Below are positions 24,976 to 31,648 of a DNA stretch of 43,200 nucleotides, in pieces. Position 1 is the stretch's first letter, and each line of letters starts with the position of its first letter. Source of the DNA: a virus. The stretch lies in IMG/VR virus record IMGVR_UViG_3300044800_000007, positions 1-43,200 of that record, one strand, 5' to 3'. The notes beneath the pieces are model-generated. The model was given only the letters and a program-made list of their open reading frames with translations. It was not told where the DNA came from and made no database searches. Made by a program: the position numbers and the translations under genes.

Positions 24976-26588
24976 ATTGATCCCCAACCTCTTCCAGTGG
25001 GTTCTCCTGACTTTCTGGCAACCTCTTCTAAATCAAGCGCGGGAACGGTTTCATCAGGTCCGATCTCAGGATGACTGTCTTTACCCTCACCCGGCTCCTT
25101 GACACTAATAATCTTTCCTACAGAAAGTGTTTGTTCTAAGGCAACCCTCCATAGTATTGTAGCATGAGCGAAATGGTCGGGGAAACCCTCCTTGGTTTTC
25201 CACTGTGGTTTTCGGATTCCTTGAGGAGTATCTACAACCACCCTGAACATATTCTCCCAATGTTTTATATAATCCTCCAAATCCTTCTCGGTAAGATTAA
25301 AAACGATGTCGTGGGAATTAAGTTCGGCCACTACATAATCGATAATTTTAGTGCGGTCTGATTTAACCAAACCCTGGTCCCACCTGATAACCCCGGTATT
25401 CTTCTTATCCTCCTGATAGTAATGAACATAAACCTTGCCCGAGTACTTTTCCGCCAGCTTTTGCGGATGCATCGGATATGGCAAGGCGTCAATTACCATC
25501 GAAGCATTGTATTGATTCCGCATCTTCTCGATCTCCTCCCAATCCTCGGTAACTCCAATCTTGAAAATCCCCAAACGGTTGCCGATGACATAATGCTTCT
25601 CGACTCCGTTATCGACTCCGATCGCAACATTGTTCCTAGGATTAAAGCCAGGGGAAATATCCTGCAAGATCGACTGCCGACTCATACTCTGATCTTTGGA
25701 AATATACTCAAGGCCAAGGGTGAAGTTATGGAAAACATCCTGATCCCCCAAAGAGTCATCAATTATCTTGGAAGCAGAAATCCAAGGAACGAACATCTGG
25801 CCTATCCAATAACCGGAAATCTCCCTGTTAAGGTACTTCTTAACCCACCTACCAGCGCGTAAGGCATCGTCAGACAAGGGTTTCTGGCATTTGGCACAGA
25901 TACGGATCTTTCGAACAAAATCGATGTTTTCGGGAAACTTGAGGTAAAAGTCATAACCGCAGTGGGGACACTTAACAAACCAATGCTTCTGGTCGCTTAT
26001 CCCCCACATGACATCGACTCCGTATCCGGGGATCGAGGGATTACTAAACTGCCACTCCCAACCAAGCTCCGGGTTTTCGCGTTTGGCATCATCTAAGCGG
26101 GACCGGTAAGTCTTAAGAACCAGTTGATTACTGCGGTCATATTCGTCATTCATTAATATATGGGCCGAAATTGAGATCGCCTCGGTCTGCTCGTAACTCC
26201 CTCTATAATAGATGTACCTATCCCCCACTTGTTTAATCTCGATCCTGTCCACACCGACAAGGTCTTTAAGGGCGGGATTTCTGGCGATCAAGGGATTGAC
26301 CTTAGGGATAACGAAATCCTTAGACATATTCCTTGAGGGAAAGGTGTGGATAATATTGGCTCCGGCATACCTGGCAAGATGGAAACTTCTAAGAATGGCA
26401 AGTGTAGAAAAACCAATCTGGGCACATTTCTTAACAACCAATTTAGGGGAATCATCCATGTAGGGATCGACCATAAAAGCGTGATCCCTAAACTCGATAG
26501 GGGAACCATTCTCGTTGACAATTCCTTTATTTATAATCCAAGCAACGCAATTAAAAGCTTCAGCCTGTTCTAGGTCTATTGGACTCAT
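24972..26588 (-). CDS. Terminase large subunit (GpA-like, with zinc ribbon)
   Basis: 538 residues. ATPase half: Walker A-like KKCAQIGFST (53-62) and Walker B ILMNDEYD (144-151; Asp148-Glu149). A zinc ribbon with Cys207, Cys210, Cys231 and Cys234 follows, a feature of the lambda GpA-type terminases. Nuclease half: Asp326 in AIGVDNG, Asp367 in MVIDALP and Asp471-His472 in FPDHFAHA supply metal ligands. It pumps DNA through the portal and cuts it. The gene sits apart from its likely small subunit (31871-32386) by the control region and several genes. The start is set by TATAAT 7 bases before the ATG. Confidence 0.9.
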   Translation of the reverse strand: MSPIDLEQAEAFNCVAWIINKGIVNENGSPIEFRDHAFMVDPYMDDSPKLVVKKCAQIGFSTLAILRSFHLARYAGANIIHTFPSRNMSKDFVIPKVNPLIARNPALKDLVGVDRIEIKQVGDRYIYYRGSYEQTEAISISAHILMNDEYDRSNQLVLKTYRSRLDDAKRENPELGWEWQFSNPSIPGYGVDVMWGISDQKHWFVKCPHCGYDFYLKFPENIDFVRKIRICAKCQKPLSDDALRAGRWVKKYLNREISGYWIGQMFVPWISASKIIDDSLGDQDVFHNFTLGLEYISKDQSMSRQSILQDISPGFNPRNNVAIGVDNGVEKHYVIGNRLGIFKIGVTEDWEEIEKMRNQYNASMVIDALPYPMHPQKLAEKYSGKVYVHYYQEDKKNTGVIRWDQGLVKSDRTKIIDYVVAELNSHDIVFNLTEKDLEDYIKHWENMFRVVVDTPQGIRKPQWKTKEGFPDHFAHATILWRVALEQTLSVGKIISVKEPGEGKDSHPEIGPDETVPALDLEEVARKSGEPTGRGWGSI

Positions 26589-26595
26589 GCTCTAA

Positions 26596-26601
26596 ATTAT
26601 A
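26596..26601 (-). promoter_or_regulatory. -10 box of leaderless-type start (terminase gene)
   Basis: TATAAT in a TGATATAAT context, 7 bases before the ATG at 26588. Confidence 0.65.
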
Positions 26602-26613
26602 TCACTCATTAAG

Positions 26614-28104
26614 TTAATCAAGATACTTTCCTATAATCACCGCCTCCAGCATTTTATTGCCGAGAGTAACAGCTAAATTATTTAATAGTTCAATTAAAGT
26701 TACTGTTGTAAAACTTATGGCTGTAGAATATGCAGACCAGTTGTCTGCACTATCCTGATATTTTACATGAGCGTAAAATTTACGCCCTGTATCTAATGAG
26801 GTTGCACCAATCAAGGAACCTGAGAAAGTACCATTGGTATCATTGACCGTTGTTGTTGTTTTATTTGTTGTGTCAGTTCCGCTATCCCAAACCACATTAA
26901 TAAAAGAATCATCCGTTGCTAGTTGCCACCTGGAAGCCTGGTGTGTATCTCCCTCATCATCATCTGAAAATGCTGAACTTATCAATGTGGGAGTAAGCCC
27001 AATACCTATGGCAGTATCGGTAGGACTTGTAATGCTGGGGGTATCTGGGGGAGCATTGGCTGGTATTGTAGTAAATTTACTAGCAGTAGCCCACTCACTC
27101 CAGTTGTCGGCACTGTCTTGATGTCTGACCGAAACATAATAATCTGTTCCTGCATCTAATAAAGTAAGGCCAGACAATACCCCAGCAAAGGTTCCGTTGG
27201 TAGCATTAACTACAATACTTTCAAGATTTGTGCCATCATCAGACTTACTCCAGACAACCGTAGTTAATCCACTATCACTACACACTTTCCAGTCGGAAGC
27301 TTGGTGGGTATCTCCAACATCATCATCACTAAAAGCCGAACTTTCAAGAGTTGGATTTCGGCTTACATTAGTAGCATTTGCAGTCGGTGTTGTAATAGTC
27401 GGAGTATCAGGGGGTACATTTGATAAGACAAAATATTTATTGTAAAGGTAATCTCCGATTGCCTGTCTATTTGCATCAGAGAGTTTAACATCGTAAAAGA
27501 CAACCTCCGCAATATAAACCTCATTACCAGCAGCCTGTCCTAAATTGTTTCCTATTCTTTGAAGATAACAGTTAATCCAATTAAACCTTCCACCGCTTCC
27601 TCTTGCCACTTCACTTCCACTCGTATAATCAAAGAACCTTGTAGTATCTACATTATTATTGTCTATGGCTATTATTTGATAAGCATCAAACGACCCCGTT
27701 AATTGGTCTGATACGGGAGTAGAAACACCTTCTTGAATGTCTATTTTATTTATCCAACCATAGTCGTACAACATTCTCATGTAGTAATCGTATGAAGAAC
27801 TAGGTGACATGATATAGGTTCCACCATGTATTACAGGTTTAACCAAAAGAAACATTGTGAAAGCATTAGGAGATAATGAAGTTCCTAAATCTAAGTTATC
27901 TCCATGAAAGTAAATTGAGGGAAGTGCGTTTGTTGTTAATTCGTTAGTTTTGAATACTGGTTGATAACCTGATGTCGCCTGAACTGCATCATTGTCTTGG
28001 CCGCTATCATCAGCCCATGTTGAAACAGCATCATTGTTACTTAGGGCTAAACTATCAGCCTTTAACCAGAGTTTTAAATTAGCTATGTCTGTAGGTATTG
28101 CCAT
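26614..28104 (-). CDS. Surface/fibre protein: LamG-like plus two Ig/FN3-type repeats
   Basis: 496 residues. The first 225 residues have a LamG/concanavalin-like layout (LKLWLKADSLALSNNDAVS, TFMLLVK-like strands, VYIAEVVFYDVKLSDANR, ending in IGDYLYNKY). Then two tandem beta-sandwich repeats (about 228-340 and 350-455), each carrying SAFSDDD-GDTHQAS and QDSADNWS phrases, and a short helical tail. This is a typical adhesin layout for binding host-surface carbohydrate or protein. It precedes terminase in the late operon. Repeats differ enough to be old duplications rather than recent ones. Confidence 0.65.
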   Translation of the reverse strand: MAIPTDIANLKLWLKADSLALSNNDAVSTWADDSGQDNDAVQATSGYQPVFKTNELTTNALPSIYFHGDNLDLGTSLSPNAFTMFLLVKPVIHGGTYIMSPSSSYDYYMRMLYDYGWINKIDIQEGVSTPVSDQLTGSFDAYQIIAIDNNNVDTTRFFDYTSGSEVARGSGGRFNWINCYLQRIGNNLGQAAGNEVYIAEVVFYDVKLSDANRQAIGDYLYNKYFVLSNVPPDTPTITTPTANATNVSRNPTLESSAFSDDDVGDTHQASDWKVCSDSGLTTVVWSKSDDGTNLESIVVNATNGTFAGVLSGLTLLDAGTDYYVSVRHQDSADNWSEWATASKFTTIPANAPPDTPSITSPTDTAIGIGLTPTLISSAFSDDDEGDTHQASRWQLATDDSFINVVWDSGTDTTNKTTTTVNDTNGTFSGSLIGATSLDTGRKFYAHVKYQDSADNWSAYSTAISFTTVTLIELLNNLAVTLGNKMLEAVIIGKYLD

Positions 28105-28108
28105 ATTA

Positions 28109-28708
28109 TTATATTTCTGTCCATACGGACACCCCTATTAAATCTCCTGCCGCATTATAACTCAAGGTTTTTGTGTAATCGGTTCCGTCAATTGTTTTAG
28201 TTAAAGTTTTTGTAGAAGCTTCAACCTCATCGTCATTGGAAAGAGCTAACGAAGAATTTACTTTAGTAGAATCTGTGGGTATAACTTCCTGAATCTTAGA
28301 AACCTGATCCCCGTTTGTTTGATTATCCTCAGTTGCAAATCCTGTTATGGCTGGGGGTGGGGTAAGTGTTTCAACTTGAGCGTCAGGTAAAGGATAATCG
28401 TCAGGCAAATTATTAACTTCCACCTGGTGTCCATCCGGTAGTTGTTTGGCGGCAGTAGCCAATCCATCAGGAAGCGCTTTTACCTCCACCTCAAGCCCAT
28501 TTGCACCAACTGTTGCCCTAGTATCACTACCTCCGTCTTTGATCTCTACCGCCCCGATCTCTATATCCGAACTCACAGTTACGGAAGCCTTAACCAAAAC
28601 TTCCCCCGTATTCGGATCAATCTCAACTAAGCGTGGGGTTTTCCCATCAGCAGAAGAAACACCAATTAAAGTAGGAACACGATTAGCATCCCGTTTAGCA
28701 TTTGCCAT
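28109..28708 (-). CDS. Virion protein with N-terminal module shared with 17039-17665
   Basis: 199 residues. N-terminus: ANRVPTLIGVSSADGKTP then VEIDPNTGEVLV, matching the module of the 208-aa protein. The middle has three short repeats with the pattern LPDG or LPDD (about 78-105), typical of spaced tail or baseplate linkers, and the C-terminus has a short beta unit (KTLSYNAAGDLIGVSVWTE). Likely a virion component. The start is set by TATAAT 5 bases before the ATG. Confidence 0.6.
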   Translation of the reverse strand: MANAKRDANRVPTLIGVSSADGKTPRLVEIDPNTGEVLVKASVTVSSDIEIGAVEIKDGGSDTRATVGANGLEVEVKALPDGLATAAKQLPDGHQVEVNNLPDDYPLPDAQVETLTPPPAITGFATEDNQTNGDQVSKIQEVIPTDSTKVNSSLALSNDDEVEASTKTLTKTIDGTDYTKTLSYNAAGDLIGVSVWTEI

Positions 28709-28713
28709 GATTT

Positions 28714-28719
28714 ATTATA
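28714..28719 (-). promoter_or_regulatory. -10 box of leaderless-type start (199-aa gene)
   Basis: TATAAT 5 bases before the ATG at 28708, overlapping the stop of the upstream coiled-coil gene (28715). Confidence 0.6.
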
Positions 28720-29116
28720 CCCTACTTCTTCTATCCCTCTCATCAAGGTCTTTCTCCCGGGCATCCATAACTGTGCGCCGGTTCTCCAAAACCTTGTGTA
28801 GAATCTGAAGATCTTCCGCCTCCTTGTCGTTTGCCAACTTCTTGGCATTAATATCATCCTCCAACTTCTTGAGAACATCTTTCTTTTCCTCCAAAGCTTT
28901 AACCTCAGTACGGATCGCCTCCCATTCAGATTTACTCTCAGCAATAAGTTTTTTATAATAATTTGCTTTATCAACAAATTTCTGAAGATTCAAACTGATA
29001 TTCTTAAGAAGTTTTTGGGTCTCAACCTCGAAGAACTTGGGTCCCTCACGGACAGCCAACCGGATACTCTCCTCTATCTCCTCGATTGTCTCCTCTTTCT
29101 GATCTGATGGATTCAT
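28715..29116 (-). CDS. Coiled-coil protein, late operon
   Basis: 133 residues of charged amphipathic helix from about residue 8 to the end, with an acidic N-terminus (KEETIEEIEESIRLAV) and a basic/acidic C-terminus (DAREKDLDERDRRSRV). Similar in style to the 259-aa coiled-coil protein at 17679-18458 but not an obvious duplicate. Unknown role, perhaps scaffolding or tail assembly. The start is defined by TATAAT 6 bases before the ATG. Confidence 0.6.
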   Translation of the reverse strand: MNPSDQKEETIEEIEESIRLAVREGPKFFEVETQKLLKNISLNLQKFVDKANYYKKLIAESKSEWEAIRTEVKALEEKKDVLKKLEDDINAKKLANDKEAEDLQILHKVLENRRTVMDAREKDLDERDRRSRV

Positions 29117-29331
29117 GGTTTTATTATACCATTTATTATATTAATAGTTTTCCTAAGTCTCATTGTAAACCTTTCGGTCTGCCTCCCACGAGAATCCACA
29201 GGATGAAGCACACCACAATCGCTACCATCACAAACTGATTCGTAGATGCATCTGTTGGAAATAGGTAGTTTGCGTTCATTGGCTAATTTTGATGCATTTT
29301 TCCATAATTCACAAGGGTTTTCTGCTGTCAT
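29113..29331 (-). CDS. 72-aa cysteine-containing protein, unknown
   Basis: 72 residues with four Cys (about 7, 28, 34, 39) in NPCELWKNASK and NRCIYESVCDGSDCGVLHP, possibly a small zinc site, then a basic tail. Unknown family. Start ATG at 29331 is 6 bases past a TATACT box. It follows the Phd-like gene, but neither size nor motifs match Doc, YoeB or another known partner toxin. Confidence 0.5.
   Translation of the reverse strand: MTAENPCELWKNASKLANERKLPISNRCIYESVCDGSDCGVLHPVDSRGRQTERFTMRLRKTINIINGIIKP
29123..29128 (-). promoter_or_regulatory. -10 box of leaderless-type start (133-aa gene)
   Basis: TATAAT 6 bases before the ATG at 29116. Confidence 0.6.
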
Positions 29332-29337
29332 TGCTAA

Positions 29338-29343
29338 AGTATA
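29338..29343 (-). promoter_or_regulatory. -10 box (TATACT) of leaderless-type start (72-aa gene)
   Basis: TATACT 6 bases before the ATG at 29331. Confidence 0.5.
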
Positions 29344-29652
29344 TTATTTGCATCCGAATTTGCAAAGCCCCGGTCCAAATCCGTGCTTACAAAGTTTGAG
29401 TCCCCTCTTGGTAGCTCTTTTCTCGATTTGGCGTGTTAACTTGGAATCCGGGGCTGAGGTAGCAAAATAGGTTTTCGGGGGTTTAAGTTTAATATCCCTC
29501 AGTTTTACAACCCCCACCTTGTTTTTATTAATAGACAAAACGACTGCAACAACTCTTCCGTGGCGGGTGATCTCCACAGAATCATTCTGCTGCTGTACTT
29601 GAGCAACATACTTCGAGATATTCGACCGAAACTCTCTGATAGAAACTTGCAT
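29344..29652 (-). CDS. Phd/YefM-type DNA-binding protein with Cys/His tail
   Basis: 102 residues. The first 40 residues follow the Phd/YefM antitoxin fold closely: MQVSIREFRSNISKYVAQV, then DSVEITRHGRVVAVVLSI. Proteins of this family bind operators with TGTACA cores and fold as dimers. After a Pro/Lys linker the C-terminus holds Cys88, His90, Cys97 and Cys101 (KLCKHGFGPGLCKFGCK), a possible metal site in place of the usual toxin-binding helix. No toxin gene is seen beside it. It is the first gene after the control region that carries the TGTGTACACA palindromes, so it is the best candidate for binding them, as a repressor or switch of late transcription. No Shine-Dalgarno before the ATG. Confidence 0.7.
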   Translation of the reverse strand: MQVSIREFRSNISKYVAQVQQQNDSVEITRHGRVVAVVLSINKNKVGVVKLRDIKLKPPKTYFATSAPDSKLTRQIEKRATKRGLKLCKHGFGPGLCKFGCK

Positions 29653-29664
29653 AATATTTCAAAA

Positions 29665-29842
29665 GGAAGCGGGCGGGGCTTTACACCCCTGCAACTCGGG
29701 TCCCTTCAGCAGTAGGCGCAGGACCTCACGTGTGGTGACCCTGGAGCCTAAAGATTGCGTGGAAGCATTATCCACACCCTGCTGTACTACATCCCTAGGT
29801 CAGCCTACACTTCCGTTGCGTCTATCTTCCGCCACCGCTTCC
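29665..29842. ncRNA. Candidate structured RNA closed by a 12-bp helix
   Basis: GGAAGCG (29665-29671) pairs with CGCTTCC (29836-29842) and GGCGG (29672-29676) with CCGCC (29829-29833), interrupted by two bases. Inside are further pairings: GGTCC/GGACC (29699-29703 with 29721-29725), a TCAC/GTGA hairpin (29726-29738), a GTGGA/TCCAC hairpin with a 7-base loop (29759-29775), and CAGCAG/CTGCTG and GTAGGC/GCCTAC, which would make long-range or pseudoknot contacts. The strand is undecided: minus would make it the leader of the Phd-like gene (13 bases away); plus has a TGCATAAT box at 29648-29655. No known RNA family recognised. Confidence 0.5.
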
Positions 29843-29870
29843 CATGACGAGAGGACTTATGAAAGGAAAA

Positions 29871-29886
29871 CTCCCCGGGCGGGGAG
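29871..29886 (-). terminator. GC hairpin terminator in control region
   Basis: On the minus strand CTCCCC-GCCC-GGGGAG is followed by TTTTCCTTT, a plausible intrinsic terminator for transcripts starting among the palindromic sites. It lies just upstream of the candidate RNA. Confidence 0.6.
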
Positions 29887-29933
29887 AAACCTTGGGCTGT
29901 CGCTTGGTGCAACCAATCCTCTGTACATTACAA

Positions 29934-30402
29934 TATGTACACAATCAGAATAATGAATTGTGTACACAAATGCAATAGACGAAAAAATCCAAAAAAAATT
30001 AAAAAACGGGGGTGGGTGTCAGGGAGCCGAACAATGAGTCAGAGAGAGAGCAGGGACCCACCGGGCCACCACCCTATCCTAGGGGGGTACGCCCCCTTTG
30101 TCTTTTGGGTTTTCGCATGCACAGACGGAGCGGGTAAAAGAATAGTATATACTGACTGACAAAAACACCCCTTAAGGCTGACACACAATGTGTACACAAT
30201 ACAGGGCATACAACTGACCGCACGTAATCGATTCTAAAGGCCTTACGCACAACTCAAGCACATCCTATACCTCTCTAGTTGTGTACACAATAAGCGTGTT
30301 ATGCGTCGCACATGATATAAAGTGCGACTAACGATTAACAGGCTCAATGTGTACACAAAAGGCCGGGGGAGGACCAAAAACGACTTGGAATTGTGTACAC
30401 AA
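29934..30402. promoter_or_regulatory. Array of TGTGTACACA palindromes (operator or iteron array)
   Basis: Perfect 10-base palindrome TGTGTACACA at 29959-29968, 30189-30198, 30280-30289, 30348-30357 and 30392-30401; three of these extend to TTGTGTACACAA. A near copy, TATGTACACA, is at 29934-29943 beside a TGTACA at 29922-29927. Centre-to-centre spacing shrinks towards the early side (about 230, 91, 68, 44). TGTACA cores are the known recognition element of YefM/Phd-family antitoxins, and such a protein is encoded at 29344-29652. Spacing is too irregular for CRISPR. Confidence 0.8.
30305..30328. repeat. Inverted repeat GTCGCAC/GTGCGAC
   Basis: GTCGCAC (30305-30311) and GTGCGAC (30322-30328) separated by 10 A/T-rich bases, between two palindromic sites. 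Possibly a second operator or part of an origin. Confidence 0.5.
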
Positions 30403-30518
30403 GTCGTAAGTCAATGAAGCGCAAACTCCGTCCCCAAAGCTACCAAAGGACCAAAAGGAGCAAAAACGCCCCAAGTCTAAGAAGTAACACCGATACGATT
30501 TAAGGGAACAAACGCAAA

Positions 30519-30545
30519 ACCCGCCCCTCGGAGAGAGGAGCGGGT
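30519..30545 (-). terminator. Intrinsic terminator of the early operon
   Basis: On the minus strand ACCCGC-x-CTC..-GAG-x-GCGGGT forms a stem of 10 pairs with one mismatch and a 5-base loop, followed by TTTTGCGTTT. It begins 13 bases past the stop of the last early gene. Confidence 0.8.
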
Positions 30546-30558
30546 CCAAAGAAAAGAA

Positions 30559-30753
30559 CTAAAAGTAAAGTGGGAAGTGCGATTCAATCGATTCCTCCGC
30601 CTCATCACGAATATGTAAATCCTCAGACCAATCACCTTCAACATCAAACATCGTCGGATCTTCAGCTTGCCAAGAAGCGATCACCCCATCAATCTTAGCT
30701 TGCTGAAGCTCTTCCGGCAATTCGTTCCATTCAAGATTAAAAGAATAAGTCAT
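30559..30753 (-). CDS. Very acidic 64-aa protein (DNA-mimic candidate)
   Basis: 64 residues with 17 Asp/Glu and only two Lys/Arg, net charge near -15. Acidic residues are spread along the chain (NELPEELQQ, AEDPTMFDVEGDWSEDLH, RDEAEESIESH). A GGGGGTGA ribosome site precedes the ATG. Last gene of the early operon, with a terminator 13 bases on. Small, highly acidic early proteins of phages often mimic DNA to block host enzymes (Ocr, ArdA and several anti-CRISPRs have this character), but no family match is claimed. Confidence 0.65.
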   Translation of the reverse strand: MTYSFNLEWNELPEELQQAKIDGVIASWQAEDPTMFDVEGDWSEDLHIRDEAEESIESHFPLYF

Positions 30754-30821
30754 TTGATTTCACCCCCTTCCGCGTGAGCTTGAGTCCTTACGAAATCAAG
30801 CCCACCCGCAAGGATTAACCT

Positions 30822-31061
30822 TTAAGCAGATTCCTTAAGAGTTTCCAAAAAACGGATTACCTTGGCACATTCAGGGAAAACCTCGACGACCTCAACACAA
30901 TCTTTTACTTCGCCGATAAGATCATTCAAACGGAGCCGGAACTCTTTTGATCCAGAGTAATGACTCAAAACCGAGTAAGCAGTAAGAGCATCCAGAGCCA
31001 AGCGCAGACAATTTAAAGCAGACATCGCGCAATCAGATTTGTTAACATTTACATCGCTCAT
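30822..31061 (-). CDS. 79-aa helical protein, unknown
   Basis: Start ATG at 31061 chosen for its GGGAGGTGA site; a GTG three codons upstream is possible. Mostly helical with Cys at several positions (SDCAMSALNCLRLALDALTAYSVLSHYSG, in parts) and a second helix VEVFPECAKVIRFLETLKES. Unknown family; early operon with a good promoter just upstream. Confidence 0.6.
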   Translation of the reverse strand: MSDVNVNKSDCAMSALNCLRLALDALTAYSVLSHYSGSKEFRLRLNDLIGEVKDCVEVVEVFPECAKVIRFLETLKESA

Positions 31062-31094
31062 AATTTTCACCTCCCTTCAATTCAAAACAATCCG

Positions 31095-31123
31095 ATTTAA
31101 GCTTAGAACCAAGACAATGTCAA
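31095..31123 (-). promoter_or_regulatory. Early-type promoter (TTGACA-N17-TTAAAT)
   Basis: TTGACA (31123-31118) and TTAAAT (31100-31095), 17-base spacer, 34 bases before the 79-aa gene's ATG at 31061. Same form as the promoters at 32948-32976 and 43048-43076. Confidence 0.65.
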
Positions 31124-31151
31124 GTCCCATAGCATTTTGCTAACTACAGGA

Positions 31152-31370
31152 TCAATTCGATTCAACACAATAACCAACGCGCAGATCGCCGGTAACAAAG
31201 AGATCGCCGGTCGCATTGACCAGGGGATCAACAATCCGGGGACTGGCGAAGAAATAGGTACGGACAGCAGGGACACGCGAGTCCTGCACAGCTTGGTACC
31301 AACGACCCCAATGCCAGACAAGATAAAGAACGGCAAAGCAAGCAAACAATTTGATTAAGAAACGTTCCAT
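31152..31370 (-). CDS. 72-aa single-pass membrane protein
   Basis: Start ATG at 31370 is set by a GGGAGGTGA site 7 bases upstream. N-terminal membrane helix (about 3-22, RFLIKLFACFAVLYLVWHWG), then an outer or inner soluble part with TYFFASPRIVDPLVNATGDL. Could be a superinfection-exclusion or small lysis-type membrane protein; not recognised. Confidence 0.55.
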   Translation of the reverse strand: MERFLIKLFACFAVLYLVWHWGRWYQAVQDSRVPAVRTYFFASPRIVDPLVNATGDLFVTGDLRVGYCVESN

Positions 31371-31397
31371 AATAATCACCTCCCTTTTTGAAAAGAA

Positions 31398-31499
31398 CTA
31401 GAGCCACGCGGATACAACCGCAGCAACAACCAGGATCAACATAAAAACGCCACCAATCTCAGGTGTTAGATCATCCATAGGTTCATTTACGCTTAGCAT
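31398..31499 (-). CDS. 33-aa membrane peptide
   Basis: Short frame from ATG at 31499: an acidic N-terminus (NEPMDDLTPEIGG) and one hydrophobic helix (VFMLILVVAAVVSAWL). No clear Shine-Dalgarno; 5 bases after the previous stop. Weak evidence, but three small membrane frames in a row suggest a functional group. Confidence 0.35.
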   Translation of the reverse strand: MLSVNEPMDDLTPEIGGVFMLILVVAAVVSAWL

Positions 31500-31504
31500 T
31501 TGAT

Positions 31505-31648
31505 TTAAGTCAAGAGGTAAATAATAGCCATCACCGGAAACGCCAAAGCCAAAGCCAACATGGCAAGAGCAACAAAGATGGTCCACGCAATCAGAAGCCC
31601 GCCAAAGAGCAAACAGACTGCGCTCAAGATAAAATTAATAATTCTCAT
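31505..31648 (-). CDS. 47-aa membrane protein
   Basis: From ATG at 31648: 47 residues, nearly all hydrophobic, with two likely membrane helices (about 4-26 and 28-46: LSAVCLLFGGLLIAWTIFV and ALAMLALALAFPVMAIIYLL). No good ribosome site. Follows the tRNA-like hairpin region directly. Confidence 0.45.
   Translation of the reverse strand: MRIINFILSAVCLLFGGLLIAWTIFVALAMLALALAFPVMAIIYLLT

Larger units (their letters stand above)
29653..30558. other. Control region without a convincing gene
   Basis: About 900 bases between the Phd-like gene and the acidic 64-aa gene. Contents in order: a 178-base region closed by a 12-bp helix (29665-29842), a GC hairpin followed by T's on the minus strand (29871-29886), six palindromic sites (29934-30402), an A-tract then GC-rich block (29980-30110) with a GGGGG/CCCCC hairpin at 30082-30096, an inverted repeat GTCGCAC/GTGCGAC (30305-30328), and the terminator of the early operon (30519-30545). 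Open frames here have poor composition and no start signals. It is the main early/late boundary and a candidate for the replication origin or packaging site. Confidence 0.75.

Noticed and set aside
30081-30097. Rho-independent terminator AGGGGG..CCCCCT on the plus strand
   Set aside because: No plus-strand gene precedes it and the T-run is interrupted; kept only as a hairpin of the control region.
29935-30159. Plus-strand open frame of 74 residues in the control region
   Set aside because: Only plus-strand candidate in a region of palindromes; odd composition, no ribosome site, opposite to all real genes.
29934-30402. CRISPR array
   Set aside because: Repeats are 10-12 base palindromes at spacings from 44 to 230 bases; no uniform spacers and no cas genes.
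30328-30549. Minus-strand frame of 73 residues across the palindromes
   Set aside because: It runs through two palindromes and the terminator hairpin and lacks a start signal; the DNA structure explains it better.
31103-31345. 80-residue frame overlapping the 72-aa membrane protein
   Set aside because: No ribosome site, whereas the overlapping frame starting at 31370 has GGGAGGTGA and a clear membrane helix.
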